Source of the DNA: Deltaproteobacteria bacterium
Lineage (GTDB): Bacteria; Myxococcota_A; UBA9160; SZUA-336
Assembly (NCBI GenBank): GCA_004356455.1
Contig: SMWZ01000016.1
Span: 1-40,112, forward strand
Direction: 5' to 3'
Length of the DNA stretch: 40,112 nucleotides
Below, piece after piece: positions 6,233 through 14,038 of this stretch. A program made the translations under genes and the position numbers. Each line of letters starts with the position of its first letter. Positions within the stretch are counted from its first letter, which is position 1. Below the pieces are notes generated by a model that worked only from the letters and a program-made list of their open reading frames with translations, had not been told where the DNA came from and made no database searches.

Positions 6233-7597
6233 ATGTCAATTCGGACTCGCCACGACGGTTTCGCCGTTCCTCGCCCGCGGGCCGTGCACGATGCGTCGGA
6301 GAAGGGCATCTTTGTGCACGTGCCGACCTCGAGTTCGCAGGCGGAGGCGATTCCACTCGAAGAGCCTCGTGCAGGCGTGCGTCGCGCGCTGGTTCTATCC
6401 GGCGGCGGAGCGCGCGGGGCCTACGAGGTGGGCGTTCTGCGCTATATCTTCGAAGAGCTTCCTTCCAAGCTGGGCTTCGTCCCGCGCATCGACCTCTACT
6501 CGGGAACGTCCGTAGGTGCGGTGCACTGTTGCTTTCTCGCGGCGCACGCCGACCAGCCCCAGCTGGGGGTGCGGGGCCTGGTTCGGATCTGGAAGAGCAT
6601 GTCCTTCTCCAGCGTCTACAGCTTCAGCATCAGGGACGCGATCGTCTTTTCGCGCACGCTGGTCGGATCGCTGCGAGGGCGTTCCATCGAGACCACGGAG
6701 CATCCGGACCGCATTCATGGGCTTCTGAACACCACGCCGCTCGAGCGGCTGGTCGTGCGGCAGATTCCCTGGCGCCGGCTCCGGCGGAACGTGCGCTCGG
6801 GCGTGGTTGGGGCCCTTGCCTTATCGGCGACCGAGATCGCCACCGGTCGCACGGTCGTGTTCGTGGACAACCGGGAGCGCACGGTCGAGCGTTGGACCAG
6901 GGACCCCACGCACATCGCGCGCCCGACCCGGATCGGACCCGAGCATGCACTAGCGTCCGCCGCCATCCCCTTCCTGTTCCCGGCGGTACGCGTGAGAGGA
7001 ACCTACTACTGCGATGGCAGCTTGCGTCAGCAGGGCCCGCTCTCATCCGCGCTGCGGCTGGGTTGCAATCGCGTACTGGCGATCGGACTGCGTCGTCAGC
7101 ACGCGGTTTCGCTGGGTGAGCCCATCGCCGAGGAGCGTATCGAGAAGTTTCAGTCGGCCGGATATCTCTTCGGGAAGGTCTTGAATAGCTTGCTGATCGA
7201 TCGGCTCGAGTACGATCTGAACCACATGCGTGCGTTGAACAAGCTGCTGCGCGCCGGCCTCGCGCTTTCCGGCTCGGAGTACCTCGAGCGGGTCACGCAG
7301 AGCGTCGCGGGGGATCGAGGTATCGGCTTTCAGATCATCGAGGATTGCTTTATCCGACCGAGCGAAGACATCGGTGCGCTTGCGTCTGAGCACGTTCGCA
7401 GTATGCGGGCCAGCCCCACGCGTTCCTGGATCGGAAGCTGGGCCTTCCGCATGCTCACGCGGGGCGCGCCCGAAGGAGAAGCCGATCTCATGAGCTACCT
7501 GCTCTTCGATGGCGGCTATGCCTCGAGCCTGATCGCTTTGGGCATGGCCGATGCCGCCCGCGCCGAGGAAGACCTGCTCCGATTCTTTCGAGCCTGA
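6233..7597 (+). CDS. Patatin-like phospholipase
   Basis: About 454 residues from ATG at 6233; GTG at 6284 is an alternative, and the frame is open further upstream through antisense of the hydrolase. The patatin elements are all visible: oxyanion loop SGGGARGAYEVG near 56-67, nucleophile elbow GTSVG with Ser93, and the dyad Asp261 in YYCDGSLRQQ. The C-terminal 170 residues are helical and typical of long bacterial patatin-like proteins. It would hydrolyse lipid acyl esters. No signal peptide is seen. Convergent with ddl, with eight bases between stops. Confidence 0.88.
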   Translation: MSIRTRHDGFAVPRPRAVHDASEKGIFVHVPTSSSQAEAIPLEEPRAGVRRALVLSGGGARGAYEVGVLRYIFEELPSKLGFVPRIDLYSGTSVGAVHCCFLAAHADQPQLGVRGLVRIWKSMSFSSVYSFSIRDAIVFSRTLVGSLRGRSIETTEHPDRIHGLLNTTPLERLVVRQIPWRRLRRNVRSGVVGALALSATEIATGRTVVFVDNRERTVERWTRDPTHIARPTRIGPEHALASAAIPFLFPAVRVRGTYYCDGSLRQQGPLSSALRLGCNRVLAIGLRRQHAVSLGEPIAEERIEKFQSAGYLFGKVLNSLLIDRLEYDLNHMRALNKLLRAGLALSGSEYLERVTQSVAGDRGIGFQIIEDCFIRPSEDIGALASEHVRSMRASPTRSWIGSWAFRMLTRGAPEGEADLMSYLLFDGGYASSLIALGMADAARAEEDLLRFFRA

Positions 7598-7605
7598 GCC
7601 CGAAC

Positions 7606-8703
7606 TCAGTTCTTGAAGCGGATCTCCAGCGCCTGCCGCTCCCGCTGGCGCTCGAGCGCCAGCTCGATCAAGCGGTCGAGCAGCTCCGGCAGCGCGATGC
7701 CGGAGGCTTCCCACAGGCGCGGGTACATGCTGCCGTCCGTGAAGCCGGGATGGGTATTGAGCTCGTTCAGCCAGACGTGGCCGTCCTCGCGATCCACGAA
7801 GAAGTCCACGCGAGCCATGCCCCAGCACTTGAGCGCACGAAAGGCGTCGAGGGCCAGCCCGCGTATGCGATCGCTGGGCTCGGGGTCGAGCGGCGCTGGA
7901 ATCAAGAGCTGAGTGTCATCGGTCACGTACTTGGCCTCGTAGTCGTAGAATTCGCGCGCGGCGATGATCTCGCCCAGCACCGAGGCCTCGGGCTCGTGCC
8001 CTCCGAGCAGCGCGCACTCGATCTCGCGCGCGTTTAGCCCGGGCTCCACCAGCACGTGGAAGTCGTAACGGGCGGCGAGCTCGATGCCGCGCCGCAGCTC
8101 CGCCCGGGTTTGCGCCTTCGAGATCCCAACGGAGGAGCCTGTATTGGACGGCTTAACAAAGACGGGGTATCTGAACTCCCGCTCCACGGAGTCGAGGAAG
8201 GCGTCACTCTGGCGGAGCAAGGCCTGCCGCGGTGCCTCCAGGCTGGCGAGGACCGGAATCCCGGCATCGCGCAGCACCCGTTTGGTGAGGCTCTTGTCCA
8301 TGCACAGAGCCGCGTCAGCGACACCGGCCCCCACGTAGGGGATCCCGGCCAGCTCGAGCGCGCCCTGAAGCGATCCATCCTCCCCGCCGCGTCCGTGAAC
8401 GATGGGGAAGACGACGTCCAGGGGGGTGCCGAGAACGTTGCCACCGTCGCTCAGTGCGCGCAGCTCGAGTCCGCTTGCGAGCGAGGGAAAAGTGGTGACG
8501 GCCTCGGAGCTGGTGAAGACCGCCTCCGGCAGGAGCTGCTGGGCTTCCGCGACATGCCAGCGCCCCTCGTGGTCGATCCCGATCAGAATGGGAGCGTAAC
8601 GTGCGGGATCCAGCCCCTTGAGGATGGTGGTGGCAGAGGCCACCGAGACCTCATGCTCCGTCGAACGCCCCCCAAAGACGAGTCCCACACGCAGCTTGGA
8701 CAC
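7606..8703 (-). CDS. ddl: D-alanine--D-alanine ligase
   Basis: 365 residues from GTG at 8703. ATP-grasp ligase that makes D-Ala-D-Ala for peptidoglycan in the cytoplasm. It starts with VGLVFGGRSTEHEVS. The pre-ATP-grasp Glu, the HGRGGEDGSLQG motif, the FVKPSNTGSSVGISK nucleotide-binding stretch and the C-terminal LNELNTHPGFT metal-binding motif are all intact. The omega-loop EFYDYEAKY carries the Tyr typical of D-Ala-D-Ala rather than D-Ala-D-lactate enzymes. It stands alone rather than in the usual mur/fts cluster. Length is normal for the family. Confidence 0.96.
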   Translation of the reverse strand: MSKLRVGLVFGGRSTEHEVSVASATTILKGLDPARYAPILIGIDHEGRWHVAEAQQLLPEAVFTSSEAVTTFPSLASGLELRALSDGGNVLGTPLDVVFPIVHGRGGEDGSLQGALELAGIPYVGAGVADAALCMDKSLTKRVLRDAGIPVLASLEAPRQALLRQSDAFLDSVEREFRYPVFVKPSNTGSSVGISKAQTRAELRRGIELAARYDFHVLVEPGLNAREIECALLGGHEPEASVLGEIIAAREFYDYEAKYVTDDTQLLIPAPLDPEPSDRIRGLALDAFRALKCWGMARVDFFVDREDGHVWLNELNTHPGFTDGSMYPRLWEASGIALPELLDRLIELALERQRERQALEIRFKN

Positions 8704-8728
8704 GTCCCGAAGGTAGCAGCGTGTTCGG

Positions 8729-8766
8729 GCGTGTCATTGACATACACGCGCGTGCCTTCTTACCCT
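8729..8766 (+). promoter_or_regulatory. Possible larE promoter with dyad operator
   Basis: TTGACA at 8737-8742 is followed after 18 bases by TACCCT (8761-8766), a weak -10. A dyad, GCGTGT at 8729-8734 and ACACGC at 8744-8749, straddles the -35 and could bind a dimeric regulator. Transcription would begin almost at the larE ATG, which would make a leaderless or near-leaderless message. Found by eye only. Confidence 0.3.
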
Positions 8767-8772
8767 GCGCTG

Positions 8773-9603
8773 ATGGACCCCCTCCAGACCAAAGCCGACG
8801 CGCTGCTGGCGAACCTGTCTCGCCGCGGCTCCCTCATCGTGGCCTATTCGGGCGGGGTGGACTCGAGCTACCTTGCCTACGCTGCCCACCGCGCGCTGGG
8901 TGAGCGTTCCCTGGCTGTGACCGCCGAGTCGCCTTCCTACCCGCGCAGTCACCGCAGGATGGCGGAAGAGGTGGTGCGGCGCTTCGGGATTCCACACCGC
9001 TTCGTGAAGACCCACGAGATGGAGAGTCCCGACTACGTTCGCAACCCGAGCAACCGCTGCTACTTCTGCAAGTCGGAGCTCTTCGACGTGCTCGAGGGCC
9101 TGCGGCGTGAGCTCGATTACGACGCGGTCACGTACGGCCTAAACACGGACGACACGCACGACTTCCGACCCGGCCAGCAGGCGGCCGAAGAACACCGCGT
9201 GCTGTCGCCGCTGCTCGAGGTCGGCCTGTCGAAGCGGGAGATCCGTGAGCTCTCGCGCGAAGCGGGCCTGCCGACTGCGGATCTCCCGGCATCGGCCTGC
9301 CTCTCCTCGCGCATCCCGTACGGGATGGAGGTCACGCCCGAGAAGCTGCGCCAGATCGATCGAGCCGAGGATGCGCTGCGTGAGCTCGGCTATCGGCAGG
9401 TTCGCGTGCGGCACCACGGCGATCTGGCGCGGATCGAGCTCTCCCCGGACGAGCTGCCGCGCGCTCTCGATCCGGAGCGGCTGCGGTGTATGTCGCGCGC
9501 GCTGCACGAGGTCGGGTTCCGCTGGGTCAGCCTCGACCTGGACGGCTATCGCACCGGCTCGCTGAACGAGGTCCTGTTCATTCAGCCGCCGCCGGAGCGC
9601 TAG
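8773..9603 (+). CDS. larE: ATP-dependent sacrificial sulfur transferase LarE
   Basis: 276 residues from ATG at 8773; the open frame extends left but lacks family sequence there. LarE adenylates the pincer mononucleotide and donates sulfur from its own Cys during synthesis of the nickel-pincer nucleotide cofactor of lactate racemase-type enzymes. The PP-loop is YSGGVDS at 25-31. The sulfur-donating Cys is at position 176 within PASACLSSRIPYG, as in single-Cys LarE enzymes. larB, larC and larA are not in the window. Downstream genes for nicotinate salvage could feed NaAD, the LarB substrate. Confidence 0.92.
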   Translation: MDPLQTKADALLANLSRRGSLIVAYSGGVDSSYLAYAAHRALGERSLAVTAESPSYPRSHRRMAEEVVRRFGIPHRFVKTHEMESPDYVRNPSNRCYFCKSELFDVLEGLRRELDYDAVTYGLNTDDTHDFRPGQQAAEEHRVLSPLLEVGLSKREIRELSREAGLPTADLPASACLSSRIPYGMEVTPEKLRQIDRAEDALRELGYRQVRVRHHGDLARIELSPDELPRALDPERLRCMSRALHEVGFRWVSLDLDGYRTGSLNEVLFIQPPPER

Positions 9604-9617
9604 GGCGACTCGCGATC

Positions 9618-10397
9618 GTGCTCGAAGCTAGCGGCGCGCCTGTTGACCAGGGACGGATGCAGGGTGGCGCACTCCAGGGCGAGATCGAGGCCGCGATCCA
9701 TAGGCTCCGCGTTCGCTACGGCTGGCTCGACTGGCAGGCGCTGCGCCGCCGCTGCCGGCTGGGACCGGGGCGCGCGCTGGCGCGCTACCTTCCGCAGCAA
9801 CACGAGCGGCTGCAGGGCATCGCGTGCGCAGCCCGTGTTTCCCTGGACGCGTTGCTGCTGTGCGAGACGCTGACACGAGTGGCGGGGGTGGGAGGGTCCA
9901 AGGGGGGCCAGCTGCAGGCCTCGTTCGATCTTCATCCCGAGCTGGCGCCGCTGCTGATGCTGCGCCAGAGCTCCCCGGACGCGGGCGGGGTTGTGAGCGT
10001 GGAGCTCACCGCCGCGCCCTGGGTGGGCTGTCTGGCCGGTGTCAATGCGGAGGGGGTCGCGCTGGCGTGCCTCGAGGATCGCGCGCCGCACGAGCCATCC
10101 CTGCGCGTGCTGGCGCAGGATCTGCTCTTCCGCGCACGCGCGCTCGAGCCCGGCCTCGAGCACCTGCGCCGGCGGGCGGCCTACGCAGGCGGCACGGGTG
10201 TGTTGCTGCTCGCGGATGCGTCGGGAGCGTCATTGCGGGCGGAGCTCAGCTCGGGCGTACTGCGGCTGGAGGATGCGCCGACCCCGGGCGCGATCGCGCT
10301 CGAGCCGACCGTATCCATTGATGCCGCTGCGCGCAGGCTCGTGTGGCGCGATGCGCTAGGCCATGAACGCGAGGCTGTGATCTCCCCGGGGAGCTGA
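9618..10397 (+). CDS. Peptidase C45/acyltransferase-like protein lacking the nucleophile Cys
   Basis: 259 residues if started at GTG 9618; ATG 9657 is possible but would trim a family-like N-terminus. The early LEASGAP...GRMQGGAL stretch and the LQGIACAARVSLDALLL helix resemble C45 (isopenicillin N acyltransferase-like) Ntn hydrolases. In active members a GCT motif provides the Cys exposed by self-cleavage. The corresponding stretch here reads VAGVGGSKGGQ with no Cys. It starts 14 bases after larE and ends four bases before the next gene. Role unknown; it may be an inactive relative. Confidence 0.6.
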   Translation: MLEASGAPVDQGRMQGGALQGEIEAAIHRLRVRYGWLDWQALRRRCRLGPGRALARYLPQQHERLQGIACAARVSLDALLLCETLTRVAGVGGSKGGQLQASFDLHPELAPLLMLRQSSPDAGGVVSVELTAAPWVGCLAGVNAEGVALACLEDRAPHEPSLRVLAQDLLFRARALEPGLEHLRRRAAYAGGTGVLLLADASGASLRAELSSGVLRLEDAPTPGAIALEPTVSIDAAARRLVWRDALGHEREAVISPGS

Positions 10398-10401
10398 GGC
10401 G

Positions 10402-11463
10402 GTGCGGTCGCGACGGAAACGGCTCGCCCCCACCATCTTCGAGCTGCCGCTGGAAGAGATCCGGCGAGGGCACTACACCGACAAGTACTTCGTTCGAGCG
10501 CGCGAGGTGCTGGTCGCCGACGGGCACCATCCGCGGGTGACGATGCAGGTTTTTGGCAAGGCGGAGGCCTGCCTGGGCGGCATGGACGAGGCCATCGCGA
10601 TCCTCAAGCTCTGCTCCGAGTCCTGGAATGAGCTCTTAGTGCATGCGCTCTACGACGGCGATGAGATCGAGCCCTGGGAAACCGTGATGACGATCGAGGG
10701 GCCGTATCACGCCTTCGCCGAGTTTGAGACGCTCTACCTCGGAGTGCTCGCGCGCGGTACCCGCGTCCTGACGAACACCCGCCGCGCCGTGGAGGCGGCG
10801 AGGCCGAAGGGCGTGATGTTCTTTGCCGCGCGCCATGATCACTGGAAGTTGCAGGCGGGGGACGGCTACGCGGCCCATCTCGCGGGCGCGGTGGGCGTCT
10901 CTACCGATGCGCAGGCGGCGTGGTGGGGGGGCGAGGGAGTTGGCACCGTTCCGCATGCGCTGATTGCGGCCTATGGGGGCGATACGGTGCGGGCGGCGCG
11001 GAAGTTCGCCGAGCACATGCCCCCGGATACGAGCTTGATCACGCTCGTGGACTTCGAGAACGACAGCGTGCGCACCAGTCTCGAGGTCGCGCGCGCGCTG
11101 GGCGAGCGGCTCTATGGTGTGCGCCTCGACACCTCGGAGACGCTGGTGGACGAGTCGGCCGCTCTGGAGCGCGATGGTCCGGCGTCCACCGGTGTCACCC
11201 CCGAGCTCGTGCTGAAGGTCCGCAGCGCACTCGATGCCGAGGGCTTTCGCGAGATCAAGATCATCGTCTCGGGTGGCTTCGACGTCGAGAAGATCCGGAG
11301 CTTCGAGGCGCGAAATGTTCCGGTGGACGCGTATGGAGTGGGCTCCTCGCTATATGCGGGCCGCTTCGATTTTACCGCCGACGTGGTGCTGGTCGAAGGC
11401 CGGTCGTGTGCCAAGGTCGGACGAGGGCATGCTCCAAACGCGCGGCTCGAGCTGGTAGAGTGA
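10402..11463 (+). CDS. pncB: Nicotinate phosphoribosyltransferase
   Basis: 353 residues from GTG at 10402. It converts nicotinate and PRPP to nicotinate mononucleotide, using ATP. It matches the short nicotinate phosphoribosyltransferase class, with FAARHDHWKLQAGDGYAAH, the GVSTDAQAAWW stretch, VDFENDSVR, the VRLDTSE strand and the IIVSGGFDVEKI phosphate-binding region near the end. It starts four bases after the C45-like stop and ends just ahead of the nicotinamidase start at 11469, so the two steps of nicotinamide salvage are co-transcribed. Confidence 0.92.
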   Translation: MRSRRKRLAPTIFELPLEEIRRGHYTDKYFVRAREVLVADGHHPRVTMQVFGKAEACLGGMDEAIAILKLCSESWNELLVHALYDGDEIEPWETVMTIEGPYHAFAEFETLYLGVLARGTRVLTNTRRAVEAARPKGVMFFAARHDHWKLQAGDGYAAHLAGAVGVSTDAQAAWWGGEGVGTVPHALIAAYGGDTVRAARKFAEHMPPDTSLITLVDFENDSVRTSLEVARALGERLYGVRLDTSETLVDESAALERDGPASTGVTPELVLKVRSALDAEGFREIKIIVSGGFDVEKIRSFEARNVPVDAYGVGSSLYAGRFDFTADVVLVEGRSCAKVGRGHAPNARLELVE

Positions 11464-11468
11464 GCGGC

Positions 11469-12110
11469 ATGGCACGCCTCCTTTTCTGGGACGTCGACAC
11501 GCAGCACGACTTCATCCATCCCGATGGGAAGCTCTATGTTCCCATGGCGAATCAGATCGTGCCCAACTTGAAGCGTCTCACCGACCATGCCCATGCGCAC
11601 GGTATCCGCATCGTTGCCAGCGCGGATGATCATGTTCCGGAACACGAGGAGATCTCGAGCGACCCCGATTTCGAGAAGACCTACCCACCGCACTGCATGC
11701 GCGGCACGCCGGGCCAACGCAAGATCCCCGAGACCGCATTGCGCAGCCCCCTGCTGGTCGAACCCAGTGCGCTCGATCCCGTAGAGCTCGCCCGGCGCGT
11801 ACGGGAACACGGGGGAGACATCCTTTTCCACAAGCACTTCTTCGACGTCTTCACCAACCCAAACGTCGACACCGTGCTGGAGGTCCTGGACCCCGAAGAG
11901 ATCCTGCTCTACGGCGTGGCGCTCGACGTCTGTAACCGCTACGCGATCGATGGCCTTCTCACGCGACGGCCGAGGACGCGGCTGCGCCTGGTCACGGATG
12001 CCACCCGGCCCATCGATGTCCGCAAGGGCTGGTCTCTGCTCGAGCACTGGCGAGAGCGCGGGGTGGAGCTGATCCGCACGGACGACGCGCTCGGAGAACG
12101 GGTGGCATGA
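11469..12110 (+). CDS. pncA: Nicotinamidase / isochorismatase-family amidohydrolase
   Basis: 213 residues from ATG at 11469. The catalytic triad of this family is visible: Asp10 in DVDTQHDF, Lys122 in FHKHFFDVF, and Cys155 in GVALDVCNRYA. Metal ligands are plausible in ADDH...EHE and YPPHCM. It would deamidate nicotinamide to nicotinate, feeding the preceding gene product. It ends in an ATGA overlap with the truncated amidohydrolase at 12107. Confidence 0.88.
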   Translation: MARLLFWDVDTQHDFIHPDGKLYVPMANQIVPNLKRLTDHAHAHGIRIVASADDHVPEHEEISSDPDFEKTYPPHCMRGTPGQRKIPETALRSPLLVEPSALDPVELARRVREHGGDILFHKHFFDVFTNPNVDTVLEVLDPEEILLYGVALDVCNRYAIDGLLTRRPRTRLRLVTDATRPIDVRKGWSLLEHWRERGVELIRTDDALGERVA

Positions 12111-12358
12111 CGCAGACCCTTTTCCGCAACTGCACCCTGCTCGATACGGTGACAGGCAAGCTGAGGCCTGGGCATCACGTGTTGGCCGAGGGCGACCGGA
12201 TCGTGGAGGTGAGCGACCGTCCGCTCACGGCCGAAGGCGCGCAGGGGGTCGATGTGGGCGGGCGTACGCTCATGCCCGGCCTGATCGATGCACACGTACA
12301 CGCCACGATCACCACTATGGATCTGGCCTCGCTCGAGCGGCATCCCATCTGCCGGTGA
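12107..12358 (+). pseudogene. Truncated amidohydrolase, N-terminal fragment
   Basis: 83 codons. The N-terminal beta-sandwich and first strand of an imidazolonepropionase/dihydroorotase-type amidohydrolase are present up to LMPGLIDAHVHATIT, including the HxH metal motif. About 300 further residues are missing: the frame stops at 12358 and a convergent hydrolase begins its coding end at 12407. Bases 12340-12405 give no continuation in another frame beyond a few residues, so this is a deletion rather than a simple frameshift. Translation would be coupled to pncA by the ATGA overlap. Confidence 0.75.
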
Positions 12359-12406
12359 TCCTGGAGGGCGGCGCTTGCGTGACCCACCGCCTGTCTTAGG
12401 AGCCTC

Positions 12407-13246
12407 CTACAGCACCTCGTCCAGAAACGCACCCACGGCCTGGATGAACTCCTCAGGCTTGTCGCCCGCGACCGAGTGACCGGCGCCGGGGATGCTCACC
12501 AGCCGCATATCCTTCACGGCTCTGGCGAACTTCTCCGCCAGAGCCCGCGGCAGCACCGGGCTGGCACCGCCGTGCACCAGCAGCGTTGGGCAGCGCAGGC
12601 TGCGCGCGACGTCCCAGAGCTTGTCCCGGCCGCGCACGACCCCGCCGAACCCCTCGCGGAAACGCGCGTCGTACTGCTTGGCCAGCTTCCCGTCCTCTGT
12701 CGGACGCAGAGAGACCGCGAGGCGTTCGCGGATGCGCTCCTTCGAACGCCAGGGATAGTAACGGTGGGTGTGCTCGACCCAGGCGTCGAGGCTCTCCAGC
12801 TCATAGGGACCCGCCACGAAGTTGGCGACCTCGCTCGCGCCGTCGACGCTCACCTCGGGCCCCACGTCCACCAGCACGAGCGCCCGCACCTTCTCCGGAT
12901 GGCGTGCGGCGAAGGTCATGGAGTTCATGCCCCCCATGCTGTGCCCGATCACGACGGGCTGCGAAAGGTGCAGCGCGGAGACGATCCCTTCGATGTCGCT
13001 CACCATATGGTCGCGCGTATAGTCCTCGAGCTTCGGCGCGCGGTCGGAGAGGCCGTGACCGCGCTGATCGAAGGCGCGCACTCGGACGCGCCCGCTCAGC
13101 GCGCGCGCCACCTCGTCCCAGGAATGGCAGTTGAGTGCGAAGCCGTGGAAGGCGAGCGCCGGCACCTCACTGGTCCCCCCCCAGTCCAGATAATGAAGCC
13201 GGAGTCCGTCGACCTCGACGTAGCTCGACTCGGGTTGCGCGGCCAT
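12407..13246 (-). CDS. Alpha/beta hydrolase with altered acid position
   Basis: 279 residues from ATG at 13246. Oxyanion region FHGFALN, nucleophile elbow GHSMGG with Ser103, and catalytic His257 in PGAGHSVA are clear. At the usual acid position after strand 7 the sequence is VHGGASPVL, with Pro230 where Asp is normally found. Asp127, in VLVDVGPE at the end of strand 6, could replace it, as in some relatives. It is third in a short operon after the luciferase-like and PhyH genes, nine bases after the latter. Substrate unknown. Confidence 0.85.
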   Translation of the reverse strand: MAAQPESSYVEVDGLRLHYLDWGGTSEVPALAFHGFALNCHSWDEVARALSGRVRVRAFDQRGHGLSDRAPKLEDYTRDHMVSDIEGIVSALHLSQPVVIGHSMGGMNSMTFAARHPEKVRALVLVDVGPEVSVDGASEVANFVAGPYELESLDAWVEHTHRYYPWRSKERIRERLAVSLRPTEDGKLAKQYDARFREGFGGVVRGRDKLWDVARSLRCPTLLVHGGASPVLPRALAEKFARAVKDMRLVSIPGAGHSVAGDKPEEFIQAVGAFLDEVL

Positions 13247-13255
13247 CCTCGACCC

Positions 13256-14032
13256 TTAGTCGACCGGTGTCCAGTTCGCGAACACGCCCGCCACGTCGAT
13301 GGGTCGCTCCGAGTAGGGCTCTCGGATGAACGCCCCGTCGCGCGCGACCCAGACCCGATCGTCGAGAGCCTCTCCCGTGTTCCCGTGCCGCGCGGCGGCG
13401 TCGCAGTACTGAACGATCCATGCGCGTCGGGGCCGATCCGTACGGTTGGGCCCGGAGCGATGCAGCAGCAGAGAGCTGAAGAGCAGCGCTCCGCCCTTGG
13501 GAAGCGGCGCAGGCGCGGGCTTGTCCTCTCCCGCATAGGCTTCGATGCCGGAACGAAAATAGGGCCCGGATTTGCGGTGCTGGAGGATCCCGCTGACATG
13601 GCTGCGCGGGATCACCCAGATGCAGCCGTTGCGCTCGTCGACGTCGTCGAGCGCCAGCCAGCAGGTGGCGTAGCCCGGCGGGTCGGTCGGGGCGTAGCCG
13701 TCGTCCTGGTGCCAGGGCAGCTCGGTGCGCGCCCTGGGCGGCTTCGCGACGAGCTGCTCCCAGTACATGCGCACGTTCGGGCCCACGAGCTGGAGCATGA
13801 TCTCCAGCAGGCGCGGATCCGCGATATAACGCGTCAGCAACGGGCTAGTGGCGTGGAGCATGGGCTGGTAGGCGAGCGGACCCTCCTCCGAGTGGCCCAG
13901 CATGAGTGTCTGTTTGCTTAGGCTCTCGAACTCCGCGACGATCGCGTCGCACTCCTCGGGCGCAAGGATCGGCTCGGTCGTGCACCAGCCGTCGGTGCGA
14001 TACTGCTCGAGCTGAGTGCCGGTGAGCCGCAT
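13256..14032 (-). CDS. Phytanoyl-CoA dioxygenase (PhyH) family protein
   Basis: 258 residues from ATG at 14032. It is an Fe(II)/2-oxoglutarate dioxygenase. The iron ligands are His108 and Asp110 in PWHQDDG, with distal His191 in LLLHRSGPN. A downstream Arg in RPRRAWIVQY is placed to bind 2-oxoglutarate. Length is usual for bacterial PhyH proteins, which hydroxylate varied small molecules rather than only phytanoyl-CoA. It lies six bases after the luciferase-like gene and nine before the hydrolase, so the three probably act on one lipid or secondary compound. Confidence 0.92.
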   Translation of the reverse strand: MRLTGTQLEQYRTDGWCTTEPILAPEECDAIVAEFESLSKQTLMLGHSEEGPLAYQPMLHATSPLLTRYIADPRLLEIMLQLVGPNVRMYWEQLVAKPPRARTELPWHQDDGYAPTDPPGYATCWLALDDVDERNGCIWVIPRSHVSGILQHRKSGPYFRSGIEAYAGEDKPAPAPLPKGGALLFSSLLLHRSGPNRTDRPRRAWIVQYCDAAARHGNTGEALDDRVWVARDGAFIREPYSERPIDVAGVFANWTPVD

Positions 14033-14038
14033 CGCTCT

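Noticed and set aside
8056-8772. N-terminal 239 codons of the larE frame
   Set aside because: They are antisense to ddl; LarE homology begins at ATG 8773 and places Cys at the expected position 176.
12476-13921. 481-codon plus-strand frame
   Set aside because: It spans antisense of two clear minus-strand genes and has no recognisable fold.
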